Assembly: GCF_001655615.1 (NCBI RefSeq)
Contig: NZ_CP011567.1
Location: forward strand, 3,109,001-3,173,000
Length of the DNA stretch: 64,000 bases
Reading direction: 5' to 3'
Source of the DNA: Pseudomonas sp. GR 6-02
GTDB lineage: Bacteria > Pseudomonadota > Gammaproteobacteria > Pseudomonadales > Pseudomonadaceae
Shown here: in pieces, positions 37,042 through 46,185 of the stretch
Layout of the letters: every line of letters starts with the position of its first letter
Numbering within the stretch: the stretch's first letter is position 1
The notes under the pieces: generated by a model
The model's database searches: none
What the model saw: only the letters and a program-made list of their open reading frames with translations
Told to the model about the DNA's origin: nothing
Made by a program: the position numbers and the translations under genes

Positions 37042-37165
37042 CCTGTGGGAGCGAGCTTTGTGGCGAGGGGGCTTGCCCCCGTTCGAGTGCGCAGCGCTCG
37101 CAGATTCTTGGGTCCGCTGCGCGGCCCAACGGGGGCAAGCCCCCTCGCCACAAGGCTCCCACAGG
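37042..37165. repeat. inverted repeat (family 4, GGCGAGGGGGCTTGCCCCC type)
   Basis: Arms CCTGTGGGAGCGAGCTTTGT / ACAAGGCTCCCACAGG and GTGGCGAGGGGGCTTGCCCC / complement enclose a smaller GAGTGCGCAGCGCTC hairpin. It sits within the acyl-CoA operon between the thiolase and dehydrogenase genes, so it may tune downstream expression. Confidence 0.88.
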
Positions 37166-37199
37166 TCTTGCGTTTCAACTTGATTTTTAAGGAATTGGC

Positions 37200-38327
37200 A
37201 TGATCCCCAACGACGAACAACTTCAGATCAGCGACGCGGCCCGGCAGTTTGCCCAGGAACGGCTGAAACCGTTCGCCGCCGAATGGGACCGCGAACATCG
37301 CTTCCCCAAGGAAGCCATCAGCGAGATGGCTGACCTGGGCTTCTTCGGCATGCTGGTGCCGGAGCAGTGGGGCGGTTGTGACACCGGATACCTGGCTTAC
37401 GCCATGGCCCTGGAAGAAATCGCTGCCGGCGACGGCGCCTGCTCGACCATCATGAGCGTGCACAACTCGGTGGGTTGCGTGCCGATCCTCAAGTTCGGCA
37501 ACGACGACCAGAAAGAACGTTTCCTCAAACCGCTGGCCGGCGGCGCGATGCTCGGTGCGTTTGCGCTGACCGAACCGCAAGCCGGCTCCGATGCCAGCAG
37601 CCTGAAAACCCGTGCCCGGCTGGAAGGCGATCACTACGTGCTCAACGGCTGCAAGCAGTTCATCACTTCCGGGCAAAACGCCGGGGTGGTGATTGTGTTT
37701 GCGGTGACTGACCCGAGTGCCGGCAAACGCGGGATCACCGCGCTGATCGTGCCCACCGATTCGCCGGGCTATAAAGTCGCGCGGGTCGAAGACAAGCTCG
37801 GTCAACATGCCTCCGATACCTGCCAGATCCTCTTCGAGGATGTGAAAGTGCCGGTGGCCAATCGACTGGGTGAGGAGGGCGAAGGTTACAAGATCGCCCT
37901 GGCCAACCTCGAAGGCGGACGTGTCGGCATCGCCTCGCAATCGGTGGGCATGGCCCGCGCCGCATTCGAAGCGGCCCGCGACTACGCCCGCGAACGCGAG
38001 AGCTTCGGCAAGCCGATCATCGAGCACCAGGCGGTAGCGTTCCGCCTGGCCGACATGGCCACCCAGATCGCCGTGGCCCGGCAGATGGTGCATTACGCGG
38101 CGGCATTGCGCGACAGCGGCAAACCGGCGCTGGTCGAAGCGTCGATGGCAAAACTGTTCGCCTCGGAAATGGCCGAAAAGGTTTGTTCCTCGGCGTTGCA
38201 AACCCTTGGCGGTTACGGTTACCTGAACGACTTCCCGCTGGAGCGTATCTACCGCGACGTGCGGGTGTGCCAGATCTACGAAGGCACCAGCGACATTCAG
38301 CGCATGGTCATTTCGCGCAATCTTTGA
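37200..38327 (+). CDS. acyl-CoA dehydrogenase (short/branched chain)
   Basis: 375 aa flavoprotein of the acyl-CoA dehydrogenase family. FAD and substrate motifs are [16 protein letters not shown] and [20 protein letters not shown]; the catalytic Glu lies in [12 protein letters not shown]. It introduces the alpha-beta double bond, probably into 2-methylbutyryl-CoA, with electrons passing to ETF. The hydratase starts 15 bases downstream. A paralogue is encoded at 39240-40391 on the other strand. Confidence 0.92.
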   Translation: MIPNDEQLQISDAARQFAQERLKPFAAEWDREHRFPKEAISEMADLGFFGMLVPEQWGGCDTGYLAYAMALEEIAAGDGACSTIMSVHNSVGCVPILKFGNDDQKERFLKPLAGGAMLGAFALTEPQAGSDASSLKTRARLEGDHYVLNGCKQFITSGQNAGVVIVFAVTDPSAGKRGITALIVPTDSPGYKVARVEDKLGQHASDTCQILFEDVKVPVANRLGEEGEGYKIALANLEGGRVGIASQSVGMARAAFEAARDYARERESFGKPIIEHQAVAFRLADMATQIAVARQMVHYAAALRDSGKPALVEASMAKLFASEMAEKVCSSALQTLGGYGYLNDFPLERIYRDVRVCQIYEGTSDIQRMVISRNL

Positions 38328-38342
38328 GAAGGAGTCCCGTCT

Positions 38343-39131
38343 GTGAGCAATAAAGAGCTGAACTACGAAACGATTTTGCTGGAAACCCACGGCCGTGTCG
38401 GCCTGATCACCCTCAACCGTCCGCAAGCCTTGAACGCGTTGAATGCCCAAATCGTCAGTGAACTGAACCACGCCCTCGATGGCCTGGAAGCCGATTCGAA
38501 TATCGGTTGCATCGTGTTGACCGGCTCGAAAAAAGCCTTCGCCGCCGGTGCCGATATCAAGGAAATGGCCGAGCTGACTTACCCGCAGATCTACCTCGAT
38601 GATCTGTTCAGCGACAGCGATCGCGTGGCTAACCGCCGCAAGCCGATCATTGCCGCGGTCAACGGTTTCGCCTTGGGCGGTGGCTGTGAACTGGCGCTGA
38701 TGTGCGACTTCATCCTGGCCGGCGACAATGCAAAATTCGGCCAACCGGAAATCAACCTCGGCGTCTTGCCGGGCATGGGCGGCACCCAGCGCCTGACCCG
38801 CGCCGTGGGCAAGGCCAAGGCCATGGAAATGTGCCTGAGCGGGCGCTTGATCGATGCGGTGGAAGCCGAGCGTTGCGGGATCGTGGCGCGCATCGTGCCG
38901 GCGGATGAGCTGGTGGACGAAGCGCTGAAAGTCGCGGCGCTGATTGCGAAGAAATCACTGCCGATTGCGATGATGATCAAGGAAAGCGTCAACCGCGCCT
39001 TTGAAGTCAGCCTGTCGGAAGGCGTGCGTTTTGAACGCCGGGTATTCCATGCGGCGTTTGCCACCCAGGATCAGAAAGAAGGGATGGCGGCGTTTATTGC
39101 CAAGCGTGAGGCCGAATTCCAAGGCAAGTGA
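38343..39131 (+). CDS. enoyl-CoA hydratase
   Basis: 262 aa crotonase. The oxyanion-hole motifs are [13 protein letters not shown] and [16 protein letters not shown]; both catalytic glutamates are present (GGGCELA and [16 protein letters not shown]). It hydrates the enoyl-CoA made by the preceding dehydrogenase. The start is GTG at 38343, supported by AAGGAG 8 bases upstream. It is the last gene of the plus-strand acyl-CoA operon, followed by a REP pair. Confidence 0.92.
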   Translation: MSNKELNYETILLETHGRVGLITLNRPQALNALNAQIVSELNHALDGLEADSNIGCIVLTGSKKAFAAGADIKEMAELTYPQIYLDDLFSDSDRVANRRKPIIAAVNGFALGGGCELALMCDFILAGDNAKFGQPEINLGVLPGMGGTQRLTRAVGKAKAMEMCLSGRLIDAVEAERCGIVARIVPADELVDEALKVAALIAKKSLPIAMMIKESVNRAFEVSLSEGVRFERRVFHAAFATQDQKEGMAAFIAKREAEFQGK

Positions 39132-39148
39132 TGTAGCGTCCTCACGGA

Positions 39149-39236
39149 CGTCTTCGCGGGCAAGTCGGATCGCCGCACCGCTCGCGCCTACAGAGGATAT
39201 GCATTCCCCTGTAGGAGCGAGGCTTGCCCGCGAAGC
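39149..39236. repeat. REP pair (family 1) with a disrupted left arm
   Basis: The right arm CTGTAGGAGCGAGGCTTGCC is intact. The left arm GCGGGCAAG is followed by TCGGATCGCCGCACCG before the remnant GCCTAC, so about 22 bases replace the normal continuation. The same 16 bases occur at 41707-41722 inside a different repeat family. It lies between convergent genes. Confidence 0.8.
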
Positions 39237-39239
39237 TTT

Positions 39240-40391
39240 TTAGATCAGGTAGTTCTTGAGTTCCCGGGCAATCACCATCCGCTGTATCTCGCTCGACCCT
39301 TCATAAATCTGCGTGATCCGCGCATCCCGGTAGTAACGCTCCACCGGGTAGTCCTCCAGATACCCATACCCGCCATGAATCTGAATCGCCGACGAGCAGA
39401 CTTTCTCCGCAATCTCCGAAGCAAACAGCTTGGCCTGTGAAGCCTCCGACAGACAGGGCTTGCCGGCACTGCGCAAGCGCGCGGCGTGCAGGATCAACAG
39501 GCGCGCGGCGTTCAGTCGGGTCTGCATGTCGGCCAGCATATTGGCGATGCTCTGGTGTTCGATGATCGGCTTGTCGAACTGCACCCGATCCCGCGCGTAA
39601 GCCAGCGCCGCTTCGAACGCCGCACGGGCGATGCCCAGGGCTTGCGCAGCGATGCCGATGCGGCCGCCTTCGAGGTTGGAGAGGGCGATGGCCAGGCCTT
39701 TGCCGCGTTCACCCAGCAAATTGGCTTCAGGGACGGTGCAGTTGTTCAGGGTGACGGCGCAGGTGTCGGAAGCGCGGATGCCCATCTTGTGTTCACTGCG
39801 GTCGACGATGAACCCCGCTGTTTCGGTCGGCACCAGGAATGCCGAGATGCCACGCTTGCCCAGCTCTGGATCAGTCACGGCGAAAACGATTGCCAGCTTC
39901 GCCCGTTTGCCGTTGCTGACGAATTGCTTGGCGCCGTTGATCACCCACTGGCCGTCGCGCAGTTCGGCGCGGGTGCGCAGGTTATGGGCTTCGGAACCGG
40001 CTTGCGGTTCGGTCAGGCAGAAGCAACCGATGGCCTGGCCGCTGGCGAGGTCCGGCAGCCATTGCTGTTTTTGCTCTTCGGTGCCGTAATTGAGCACTGG
40101 CCCGCAGCCCACGGAGTTGTGGATGCTCATGAGTGCACCGGTGGCGCCGTCACCGGCGGAAATCTCTTCCACCGCCAGCGCGTAGGCCACGTAGTCGACA
40201 TAGGTGCCGCCCCATTCCTCGGGCACCACCATGCCCAGCAGACCCAGCTCACCCATCTTCGCCACCAGACCGTCATCGATCCAGCCGGCCTTTTCCCAGG
40301 CTTGTGCGTGGGGCGCGATTTCGCCGCGGGCAAAATCCCGGGCCATGTCGCGGATCATCACTTGTTCTTCGCTCAATTCGATATCGTGCAT
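39240..40391 (-). CDS. acyl-CoA dehydrogenase (isobutyryl-CoA type)
   Basis: 383 aa. Motifs are [36 protein letters not shown] and the catalytic Glu in [13 protein letters not shown]. It differs clearly from the dehydrogenase at 37200. Its partner 3 bases downstream of its start side, at 40395-41501, is a 3-hydroxyisobutyryl-CoA hydrolase-like gene. That pairing, also seen in Pseudomonas valine-degradation loci, suggests isobutyryl-CoA as substrate. It is the second gene of a two-gene minus-strand operon. Confidence 0.9.
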   Translation of the reverse strand: MHDIELSEEQVMIRDMARDFARGEIAPHAQAWEKAGWIDDGLVAKMGELGLLGMVVPEEWGGTYVDYVAYALAVEEISAGDGATGALMSIHNSVGCGPVLNYGTEEQKQQWLPDLASGQAIGCFCLTEPQAGSEAHNLRTRAELRDGQWVINGAKQFVSNGKRAKLAIVFAVTDPELGKRGISAFLVPTETAGFIVDRSEHKMGIRASDTCAVTLNNCTVPEANLLGERGKGLAIALSNLEGGRIGIAAQALGIARAAFEAALAYARDRVQFDKPIIEHQSIANMLADMQTRLNAARLLILHAARLRSAGKPCLSEASQAKLFASEIAEKVCSSAIQIHGGYGYLEDYPVERYYRDARITQIYEGSSEIQRMVIARELKNYLI

Positions 40392-40394
40392 GGC

Positions 40395-41501
40395 TCAGCT
40401 CCCGCTCTGGTCAAACCCGGTGAAAAAACTCGCGACGTGCTCGGCGTCCAGCGCCTGCAAGGTCGGCGGGTTCCAGCGCGGGTTCTTGTCTTTGTCGATC
40501 AGCAAGGCGCGCACGCCTTCGATCAGGTCGCCGCGTTCGAACCACTGGCGATCCAGGTGCAGTTCGAGGGCGAAGCACTGTTCCAGGCTCAGGTGCCGAC
40601 CGCGCCGCAGCATTTCCAGGGTCACGCCCATGGCCAGCGGTGAACGGCTTTCCAGCAAGTCGGCGGTGGCCATGGCCCACTCATGGCTGTCGGCGACGGT
40701 CACTGCACGCAGTTGTTCCACCATACTCGGCACATCGGGCAGGGCGAAGAAGTGGTCGATGACCGGCCGCAGCGCCGCCAGCGGCGCTACCGGCAGTTGC
40801 TGCACGGCGAGTTTCGCCAGCGCGCCTTGCAGGTCCTTGAGCGGGGTGTCGTGCCATTCCAGATGGTCGAGTCGCTCGTCCAGCTCGCCCAGGCTGGCGC
40901 TATCCAGATACCAGTCGGCCAGGCCGCAATAGAGCGCATCGGCGGCGCGGATCTGCACGCCGCTGACGCCGAGATAGATGCCCAGCTCACCGGGAATGCG
41001 CGGCAGGAAGTAGCTGCCGCCGACGTCCGGGAAATAACCGATGGCCACTTCCGGCATCGCCAGACGGCTACGCTCGGTGACCACTCGCAAATCGGCGCCT
41101 TGCACCAGCCCCATGCCGCCACCCAGGACAAAGCCGTCCATCAAGGCCAGGACCGGTTTGCGGTAGTGATGGATCGTGAGGTCGAGGGCGTATTCCTCGA
41201 CGAAGAAATCTTCGTGCAGCGTGTCGCCGCTTTTGAAGCTGTCGTACAGCGAGCGGATATCGCCGCCGGCACAGAAGGCTTTCTCGCCAGCACCGCGCAA
41301 CACTACCGCATGCACCTGCGGATCCTGTGCCCAGGCATCGAGTTGCTGTTGCAGGCTGCGGACCATGTCCAGGGTAATGGCGTTGAGGCCGGCGGGGCGG
41401 TTGAGGGTCAGGTGACCGATGTGATTGCGAACCTCGGCCAACACTTCATTTTGCGTGGCATCCATGGACGGTGTCCCCGGGGATGAAACCTGAGCAGTCA
41501 T
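40395..41501 (-). CDS. 3-hydroxyisobutyryl-CoA hydrolase-like crotonase
   Basis: 368 aa, longer than a hydratase as expected for the HIBYL-CoA hydrolase branch. Diagnostic segments are GGDIRSLYDSFKSGD, DGFVLGGGMGLVQGADL and AMPEVAIGYFPDVGGSYFL, carrying the catalytic Glu and Asp. It would release 3-hydroxyisobutyrate in valine catabolism. The ATG at 41501 has GGGAG at 6 bases; a GTG one codon earlier and an ATG at 41465 are alternatives. It is the first gene of the operon with the dehydrogenase at 39240. Confidence 0.9.
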   Translation of the reverse strand: MTAQVSSPGTPSMDATQNEVLAEVRNHIGHLTLNRPAGLNAITLDMVRSLQQQLDAWAQDPQVHAVVLRGAGEKAFCAGGDIRSLYDSFKSGDTLHEDFFVEEYALDLTIHHYRKPVLALMDGFVLGGGMGLVQGADLRVVTERSRLAMPEVAIGYFPDVGGSYFLPRIPGELGIYLGVSGVQIRAADALYCGLADWYLDSASLGELDERLDHLEWHDTPLKDLQGALAKLAVQQLPVAPLAALRPVIDHFFALPDVPSMVEQLRAVTVADSHEWAMATADLLESRSPLAMGVTLEMLRRGRHLSLEQCFALELHLDRQWFERGDLIEGVRALLIDKDKNPRWNPPTLQALDAEHVASFFTGFDQSGS

Positions 41502-41846
41502 CACTAACTCCCTGCTTTTATTGTTCTTTATAGAGAAGCTCGCGCGCGAGCGATGCAGGATCGTAACAGTGCAAATTTGCCCTGTACAACCGAGATACGT
41601 GCAGGTTCTTTCTGCATTTTTACCTTAGTGCAAAATCAAAAGATCGCAGCCTTCGGCAGCCTGACTCCGTTTTGAATCAACCTTGAATTTGTGGCGAGGG
41701 GGCTTGTCGGATCGCCGCACCGTCCCGTTCGACTGCGCAGCAGCCGCAGATAAGGGCAATGAGGTATGCCTGGAAAAATTCGTTAGCAGGTTTTGGGGCC
41801 GCTTCGCGACCCAACGGGGGCAAGCCCCCTCGCCACAAAGATGCCT
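41502..41846. other. intergenic region with two repeat elements
   Basis: This gap of about 345 bases contains the promoter side of the hydrolase gene, a single family-2 arm at 41635-41660 (ATCAAAAGATCGCAGCCTTC), and a family-4 inverted repeat at 41691-41836. No gene is apparent in it. Confidence 0.7.
41691..41836. repeat. inverted repeat (family 4) with a 16-base insertion in its left arm
   Basis: The right arm GGGGGCAAGCCCCCTCGCCA is intact. The left arm GTGGCGAGGGGGCTTG is followed by TCGGATCGCCGCACCG (41707-41722) where the copy at 37042 continues with CCCCC. The inserted block equals that at 39165-39180. Confidence 0.8.
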
Positions 41847-42551
41847 TTAGGTTCTGCTGCTCAGCACTTCACCGATACTGCGCCGCTTGGCATGCAATTC
41901 ACTGGCATGAATCAACTGCTCGAGGTCTTCAGGGGTGACGTCGTAGAAGGCCTCCATGTCGGCGAGTGCCCGTCGCAGATCTTCGGCGGTGATCGCCTGG
42001 ATGTCGGCCGCGGGCATAAGCGGGGCCGGTTCGGCGGGACGCTTGGGGTAACGAATGCGCGTGAAGTTGTTGTACGCCAACGCGCTGAGCAGCATCGTCG
42101 AGCCACTGAGCATTACCGGGCCGAGGGCTTTCCAGTCCATGGCGATGGTCGCCGGGTCTGCCAGCACCATCAGCAGCGCCAGCGCCCCGGCGGGTGGGTG
42201 CAGGCAACGCAGCCAGCACATCAGAATCAGCGCCATGCCCGCCGCGAGGCAGGCGCTGCCGAGGGTGCGGCCGAGTACGTGAGCGACCAGCAGCGAGATC
42301 ACCCCCGCGCAAAGGTAACCGCCAAGAATCGACCACGGCTGGGCCAGCGCACCCGAGGACACGGCGAACAGTAATACCGCCGACGCGCCCAACGGACCTA
42401 TCAGATGCAGCGCCACGTCGATGCCGAACACCTGGCCGCACACCCAGACACTGAACATCGTCCCCATGGCCATGCCGATGGCGGCACGGCTCCATTCGGA
42501 GGGGCGGGTGTTGATGGCGGCGGGCAACCAGTGAGCGAGCATGACGAACAT
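41847..42551 (-). CDS. HPP-family integral membrane protein
   Basis: 234 aa from the ATG at 42551; an ATG at 42542 is equally possible, since AAAGGA lies 3 bases before the first and 12 before the second. About five membrane helices include the family signature HPPAGALALLMVLADP. The C-terminal ~65 residues are hydrophilic (AITAEDLRRALADMEAFYDV ...). HPP proteins are of uncertain function; some cyanobacterial and plant members transport nitrite. A longer frame back to 42647 exists but has no ribosome site. Confidence 0.82.
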   Translation of the reverse strand: MFVMLAHWLPAAINTRPSEWSRAAIGMAMGTMFSVWVCGQVFGIDVALHLIGPLGASAVLLFAVSSGALAQPWSILGGYLCAGVISLLVAHVLGRTLGSACLAAGMALILMCWLRCLHPPAGALALLMVLADPATIAMDWKALGPVMLSGSTMLLSALAYNNFTRIRYPKRPAEPAPLMPAADIQAITAEDLRRALADMEAFYDVTPEDLEQLIHASELHAKRRSIGEVLSSRT

Positions 42552-42702
42552 CGATCCTTTGACAAAAACCAGGGCAAAAAAAAGGCTTGTCCGGATACCC
42601 GGAAAGCCCTTGAAGTGGTTCCAACTATTGGGGGAGGAACGGCGCACAGTGTGCCGGTCATTACCGATGCTGACAAATTCATATTAATGCAGCTTCAATG
42701 CA

Positions 42703-43881
42703 TTATTTTTGCAGTATCGCGACGCGTCGACCGCTCATGAAACAGAGAAAACCGCCCATCGCCGTCAATGCGCTCAGGGCGTAGAACATGGTGGGCGCGG
42801 GCGTGTGCATCAGCAGGAAGCCGCAGATCACCGGGCTCAGCGCACCACCGAGGGCTGCGAGGTTCTGCGCGCCGTAGTAGCTGCCGCGCAGTTCTTCCGG
42901 GGCCAGGGTGTCGATGAAGAGGAATTCGGCCGGGTAAATGATCATTTCGCCGAGGGTGAAAATGAACATTGCGATGCACCAGCTCACCAGGCCGTCGGCC
43001 AGGCTGAAACCGATCAAGCCGAGGATGAACAGGCTGCTGCCGCCGACAATCCAGTAACGCAGTTGTTCGCGTTTGAGAAACCGGCCGATCTGGTATTGCA
43101 GCAGGATCACGCTGATGGCGTTGCAGGCGAGCAGGGCGGCCATGGTTTCCAGCGCTCGTTTGGAGTCGTGGGTTACCAGCAGGTATTGCGACAGGTACAA
43201 GGTAAAACGACCGTGGACCACGGTGCTGAGCAGGCAGCCGCAGGTGAACATGATCAGCGTGCGGTCGTTTTTCAGGGTGACCAGGGTTTTGAGAAAGCTT
43301 TGGGGCTGGCCGATGGTGGATGTCTGGGCCGGGTCCTTGGGAATGCCGCTCATCAGGAAAATGCTGAAGAACGCGATGCCGCCGGCGATCAGGAACGGCG
43401 CAATCGGGTACACGCCAGCGATCACCACGCCGAGCATCGGGCCGGTGGCGTAGCCGATGTTGGTCAGGGTGTAGCGTAGCGAAAAAGCCTTGGCGCGTTG
43501 GCCCATGGGCAGGTTGTCGCTGAGAATCGCCTTGGACCCGATCAGAAACAGCGCCGAGGCGGTTTCGGTGATCACCAGGGTGGCGGTGGTCAGGTAGAGG
43601 TTTTCGGCAAAGGTCAGCAGCACGAAGCCGATGGCACTGGAGAGCATGGCCAGGATCAACAGCCGACGCTTTTCGAGGCGGTCGATGATGTAACCACCAT
43701 AGAGCGCGAGCAGGGTGGCGATGAACACCGCAATCCCGAGCAGCAGGCCGACGTCCTGTTGGTTGAGGCCGAGCTTGGTGCTCAGGAACAGCGTGAGCAA
43801 CGGGCTGGTGATGGCGCGACTGACGACGATGGTCAGCGAGCAGATCATCAGCCGGCGGATAACGAGGGAGTAAGTGGCCAC
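42703..43881 (-). CDS. MFS transporter
   Basis: 392 aa with twelve helices, DHA1/drug-efflux-like. GGYIIDRLEKRRLLIL is the loop 2-3 motif and RYTLTNIGYATGPMLGVVIAG lies in helix 5. The start is GTG at 43881, with AAGGAC 12 bases upstream. It begins 64 bases after the MmgE/PrpD-family gene on the same strand, so it may be the last gene of the catabolic operon and export or import a related compound. The substrate is unknown. A long frame in another phase over the same DNA is a shadow. Confidence 0.85.
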   Translation of the reverse strand: MATYSLVIRRLMICSLTIVVSRAITSPLLTLFLSTKLGLNQQDVGLLLGIAVFIATLLALYGGYIIDRLEKRRLLILAMLSSAIGFVLLTFAENLYLTTATLVITETASALFLIGSKAILSDNLPMGQRAKAFSLRYTLTNIGYATGPMLGVVIAGVYPIAPFLIAGGIAFFSIFLMSGIPKDPAQTSTIGQPQSFLKTLVTLKNDRTLIMFTCGCLLSTVVHGRFTLYLSQYLLVTHDSKRALETMAALLACNAISVILLQYQIGRFLKREQLRYWIVGGSSLFILGLIGFSLADGLVSWCIAMFIFTLGEMIIYPAEFLFIDTLAPEELRGSYYGAQNLAALGGALSPVICGFLLMHTPAPTMFYALSALTAMGGFLCFMSGRRVAILQK

Positions 43882-43945
43882 GGTGGGGCAAATGTCCTTA
43901 TTCAGATTCTGTGGTGTTCGACGCGCAACGCCAGGCTCAACTCAG

Positions 43946-45301
43946 TCACCGATCAAGCGCCCGAACCGACTCCAGTTCTTCCAGCCGCCACAACTGCTCC
44001 AGCAGCTCTTTTGCCTGCTGTAGCGGTATCACCCGCTCGGCCAGGCTGAAGAATTTCTCCTCCAGCGCCGCATCACTCAGCGGATTGCCCGGCGCCCCCA
44101 ACGGCACCTCAACGCACAGGCTTGCTTGCCGACCGTCCACGGTCCGCACGCTGACCATAGGCTCGCCATCCTCGGACAGTTGCGGGTCGACTTCAAGGCG
44201 AATACGCGACATCCAGTGCGCAATCCGCGGGTGGCGGCGCTGTTCATCGTCGTAGGCTTCCAATCGGCAATGCCCATGGAGCAGCCGGGCCGCCAGGGCA
44301 TAACGCAGGCTCATCTGCGCCGCCGGCAACGTGCTGACGTCCTGGCCACCGCACATGTCTTGAAGGAATCCGCACAGCGATACCTGAACGTCCTCGACCT
44401 GCTCGGCGCTGACCTGCAATTGATCGAGCAACAGGCCCAATGCGTCGATCGCCGAATGGGTCCCACGGCAAGCCGCATAGGGCTTGATCGAGCAGCGCGC
44501 GAGTTTCCATACGTGGCCCAGTTCGGCGTCCAACGCCTCGGGCGCGGCGGTGTCCGCTGCGAGCGTCCTGAGGAAACCGCCCCAGACGTCATCGAACAGT
44601 TTTGTCGGGCCGGTGATGCCTTGTTGAGCAAACCGCGCGGCCAGCAATCCACCTTCGGCGGCGCGTCCGCTGTGGAGTCTTTTGCTTTGCGAGCCGTCAT
44701 GGATAAACGCCCACAGACCACCACTGAAGCTGCCGGCGATGCCCAGTGCCGACAAGGTTTGTTGTGCATCCAGCCCCAGAATCCGTGCACTGGCCGCCGC
44801 CGCGCCAAACACTCCGCACGTCGCCGTGGAGTGCCAACCGGCGCCGTTATGGGCCGAGTAACTGCCGCAGGCTTCGAGCACCCGACGGCCGATTTCGTAG
44901 CCGATCACCACCGCAGTGATCAGTTCGCGGCCGTCTACTGGCTTCGTTGACATCGACAGCGCCGCCATCACCGCCGGCAGCACCACCGCGCCGGAATGGT
45001 CGCAGCCGCCGGTATCGTCCAGCTCCAGGGCATGCGCGGCGATACCGTTGAGCATGGCGGCTTGCGCCGCGCCGACTCGCTGACCGGTGCCCCAGACCAA
45101 CGTGCTGCCGGCTTCTCCCTTGAACACCTGACGCGCCTGTCTGGCGACATCGCTGCCGGCTCCGGCCAGGGCTGCGCCGAAGGTGTCGAGAATGTGTCGC
45201 TTGGCTTGCTCCGCCAACGCGGCAGGTAACTCTTCGAAACGGGTATCGACGCAGAACTGCGCCAGACGCGCCATTCGCATAACCCCATCCTGATCTCTCA
45301 T
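43946..45301 (-). CDS. MmgE/PrpD-family protein
   Basis: 451 aa. HILDTFGAALAGAGSDVARQ, ALELDDTGGCDHSGAVVLPA and KPYAACRGTHSAIDAL are characteristic of the family that contains 2-methylcitrate dehydratase, cis-aconitate decarboxylase and iminodisuccinate epimerase. No prpB or prpC is nearby, so a methylcitrate-cycle role is unlikely. The ATG at 45301 overlaps the preceding hydrolase stop by 4 bases (ATGA). In the context of an ArgH-like lyase, an epimerase or lyase on an N-substituted dicarboxylic amino acid is conceivable; this is inference. Confidence 0.88.
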   Translation of the reverse strand: MRDQDGVMRMARLAQFCVDTRFEELPAALAEQAKRHILDTFGAALAGAGSDVARQARQVFKGEAGSTLVWGTGQRVGAAQAAMLNGIAAHALELDDTGGCDHSGAVVLPAVMAALSMSTKPVDGRELITAVVIGYEIGRRVLEACGSYSAHNGAGWHSTATCGVFGAAAASARILGLDAQQTLSALGIAGSFSGGLWAFIHDGSQSKRLHSGRAAEGGLLAARFAQQGITGPTKLFDDVWGGFLRTLAADTAAPEALDAELGHVWKLARCSIKPYAACRGTHSAIDALGLLLDQLQVSAEQVEDVQVSLCGFLQDMCGGQDVSTLPAAQMSLRYALAARLLHGHCRLEAYDDEQRRHPRIAHWMSRIRLEVDPQLSEDGEPMVSVRTVDGRQASLCVEVPLGAPGNPLSDAALEEKFFSLAERVIPLQQAKELLEQLWRLEELESVRALDR

Positions 45302-46185
45302 ACGCCGTAATCCCGATAATGACGCTCGTACACAGCGGCCGGGTGATCCTCGGTCACCGGCGCCGCCGACTCTGCCCACCACTGAGCCACTTCGGCACCG
45401 GTGGCGATCCACACGTCATCGTGCTGCTGAATGCTTTGCAGCAATTCGCGCAACACGCCGATCCGCCCTGGCGTGGCGATGATTTCCGGGTGCAGCCGCA
45501 GCACGTAACACAAGCCGAATCGGTGAAACCCGGCGAAGTCCATCTTCAGATTGCCAAGGGTGTGGCTGTAAGAGGCGATGCGCGATTGTGCCGGTGGCAC
45601 CGCCGGGCTGAGGTTGAAGGCGAAATAGGGCTCGTCCTCCAGTTCGTAGTGCAACGGCAGTTCGATCACCTCGGGCGCCGTCGGGTGGGCGAAGGGCAAA
45701 TCATCGCCGCGCCATGACGAGGACCAACGGATACCGTGCTCGCGCAACGCCTCGATGAAGCCGGATGCGCCATTGCCGGCGGGAATGCGAAAGCCTGTCG
45801 GACGCTGACCGGTCAGCGCGCTCAAGGCCGCGCAGCCCTTGGCGATTTCGGTGCTTTGCTCGGCCAGAGTCAGGTGGTTGTAGTGCTGATGGCGGTAGCC
45901 GGCGCAGGCTATCTCGTGCCCGCCGGCCTGGATCGCCCGGAGGTGTTGCGGGTTTTCCTCGGCGACGATGCCGGGCACGAACCAGCTGCTGGAAACCCCC
46001 AGTTCTGCGAACACGCCAAGCAAACGCTGGACCCCGCGCTGGGTGCCGTAGCGCCACACCGACAAGGTCTTGTCGCGCCCGGCGACTTCCGGCGCCTGGG
46101 TGAGGATGCCGTGGATGTCGTTGTAATCGACGGTCAGCACCACGGCGCAGCGGTAGCCGTTGGGCCAGACAATGGAATCAGCCAT
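45298..46185 (-). CDS. NodB-fold hydrolase paralogue with altered metal site
   Basis: 295 aa in the polysaccharide deacetylase superfamily, closest in look to PuuE allantoinase and cyclic imidase members. Compared with its neighbour at 46178-47026, the motif FDLDG becomes VDYND (metal Asp to Asn22) and HGYKH becomes AGYRH (metal His to Ala95); His99 and the C-terminal LHP motif remain. Two of three usual metal ligands are therefore missing. RGDD and the family's PGRI stretch are kept. It overlaps both neighbours (8 and 4 bases). It may be a non-catalytic partner subunit or have a different mechanism. Confidence 0.87.
   Translation of the reverse strand: MADSIVWPNGYRCAVVLTVDYNDIHGILTQAPEVAGRDKTLSVWRYGTQRGVQRLLGVFAELGVSSSWFVPGIVAEENPQHLRAIQAGGHEIACAGYRHQHYNHLTLAEQSTEIAKGCAALSALTGQRPTGFRIPAGNGASGFIEALREHGIRWSSSWRGDDLPFAHPTAPEVIELPLHYELEDEPYFAFNLSPAVPPAQSRIASYSHTLGNLKMDFAGFHRFGLCYVLRLHPEIIATPGRIGVLRELLQSIQQHDDVWIATGAEVAQWWAESAAPVTEDHPAAVYERHYRDYGV

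Noticed and set aside
36855..38744. 629-codon open frame on the minus strand across thiolase, dehydrogenase and hydratase genes
   Set aside because: Antisense shadow; the plus-strand genes carry all expected catalytic motifs.
42695..43891. 398-codon frame overlapping the MFS gene on the same strand
   Set aside because: It is the wrong phase; the other frame has twelve hydrophobic helices and MFS motifs.
43946..45301. prpD of the methylcitrate cycle
   Set aside because: No prpB, prpC or acnD neighbours are present and the operon context is an amino-acid importer with an ArgH-like lyase; only family membership is supported.
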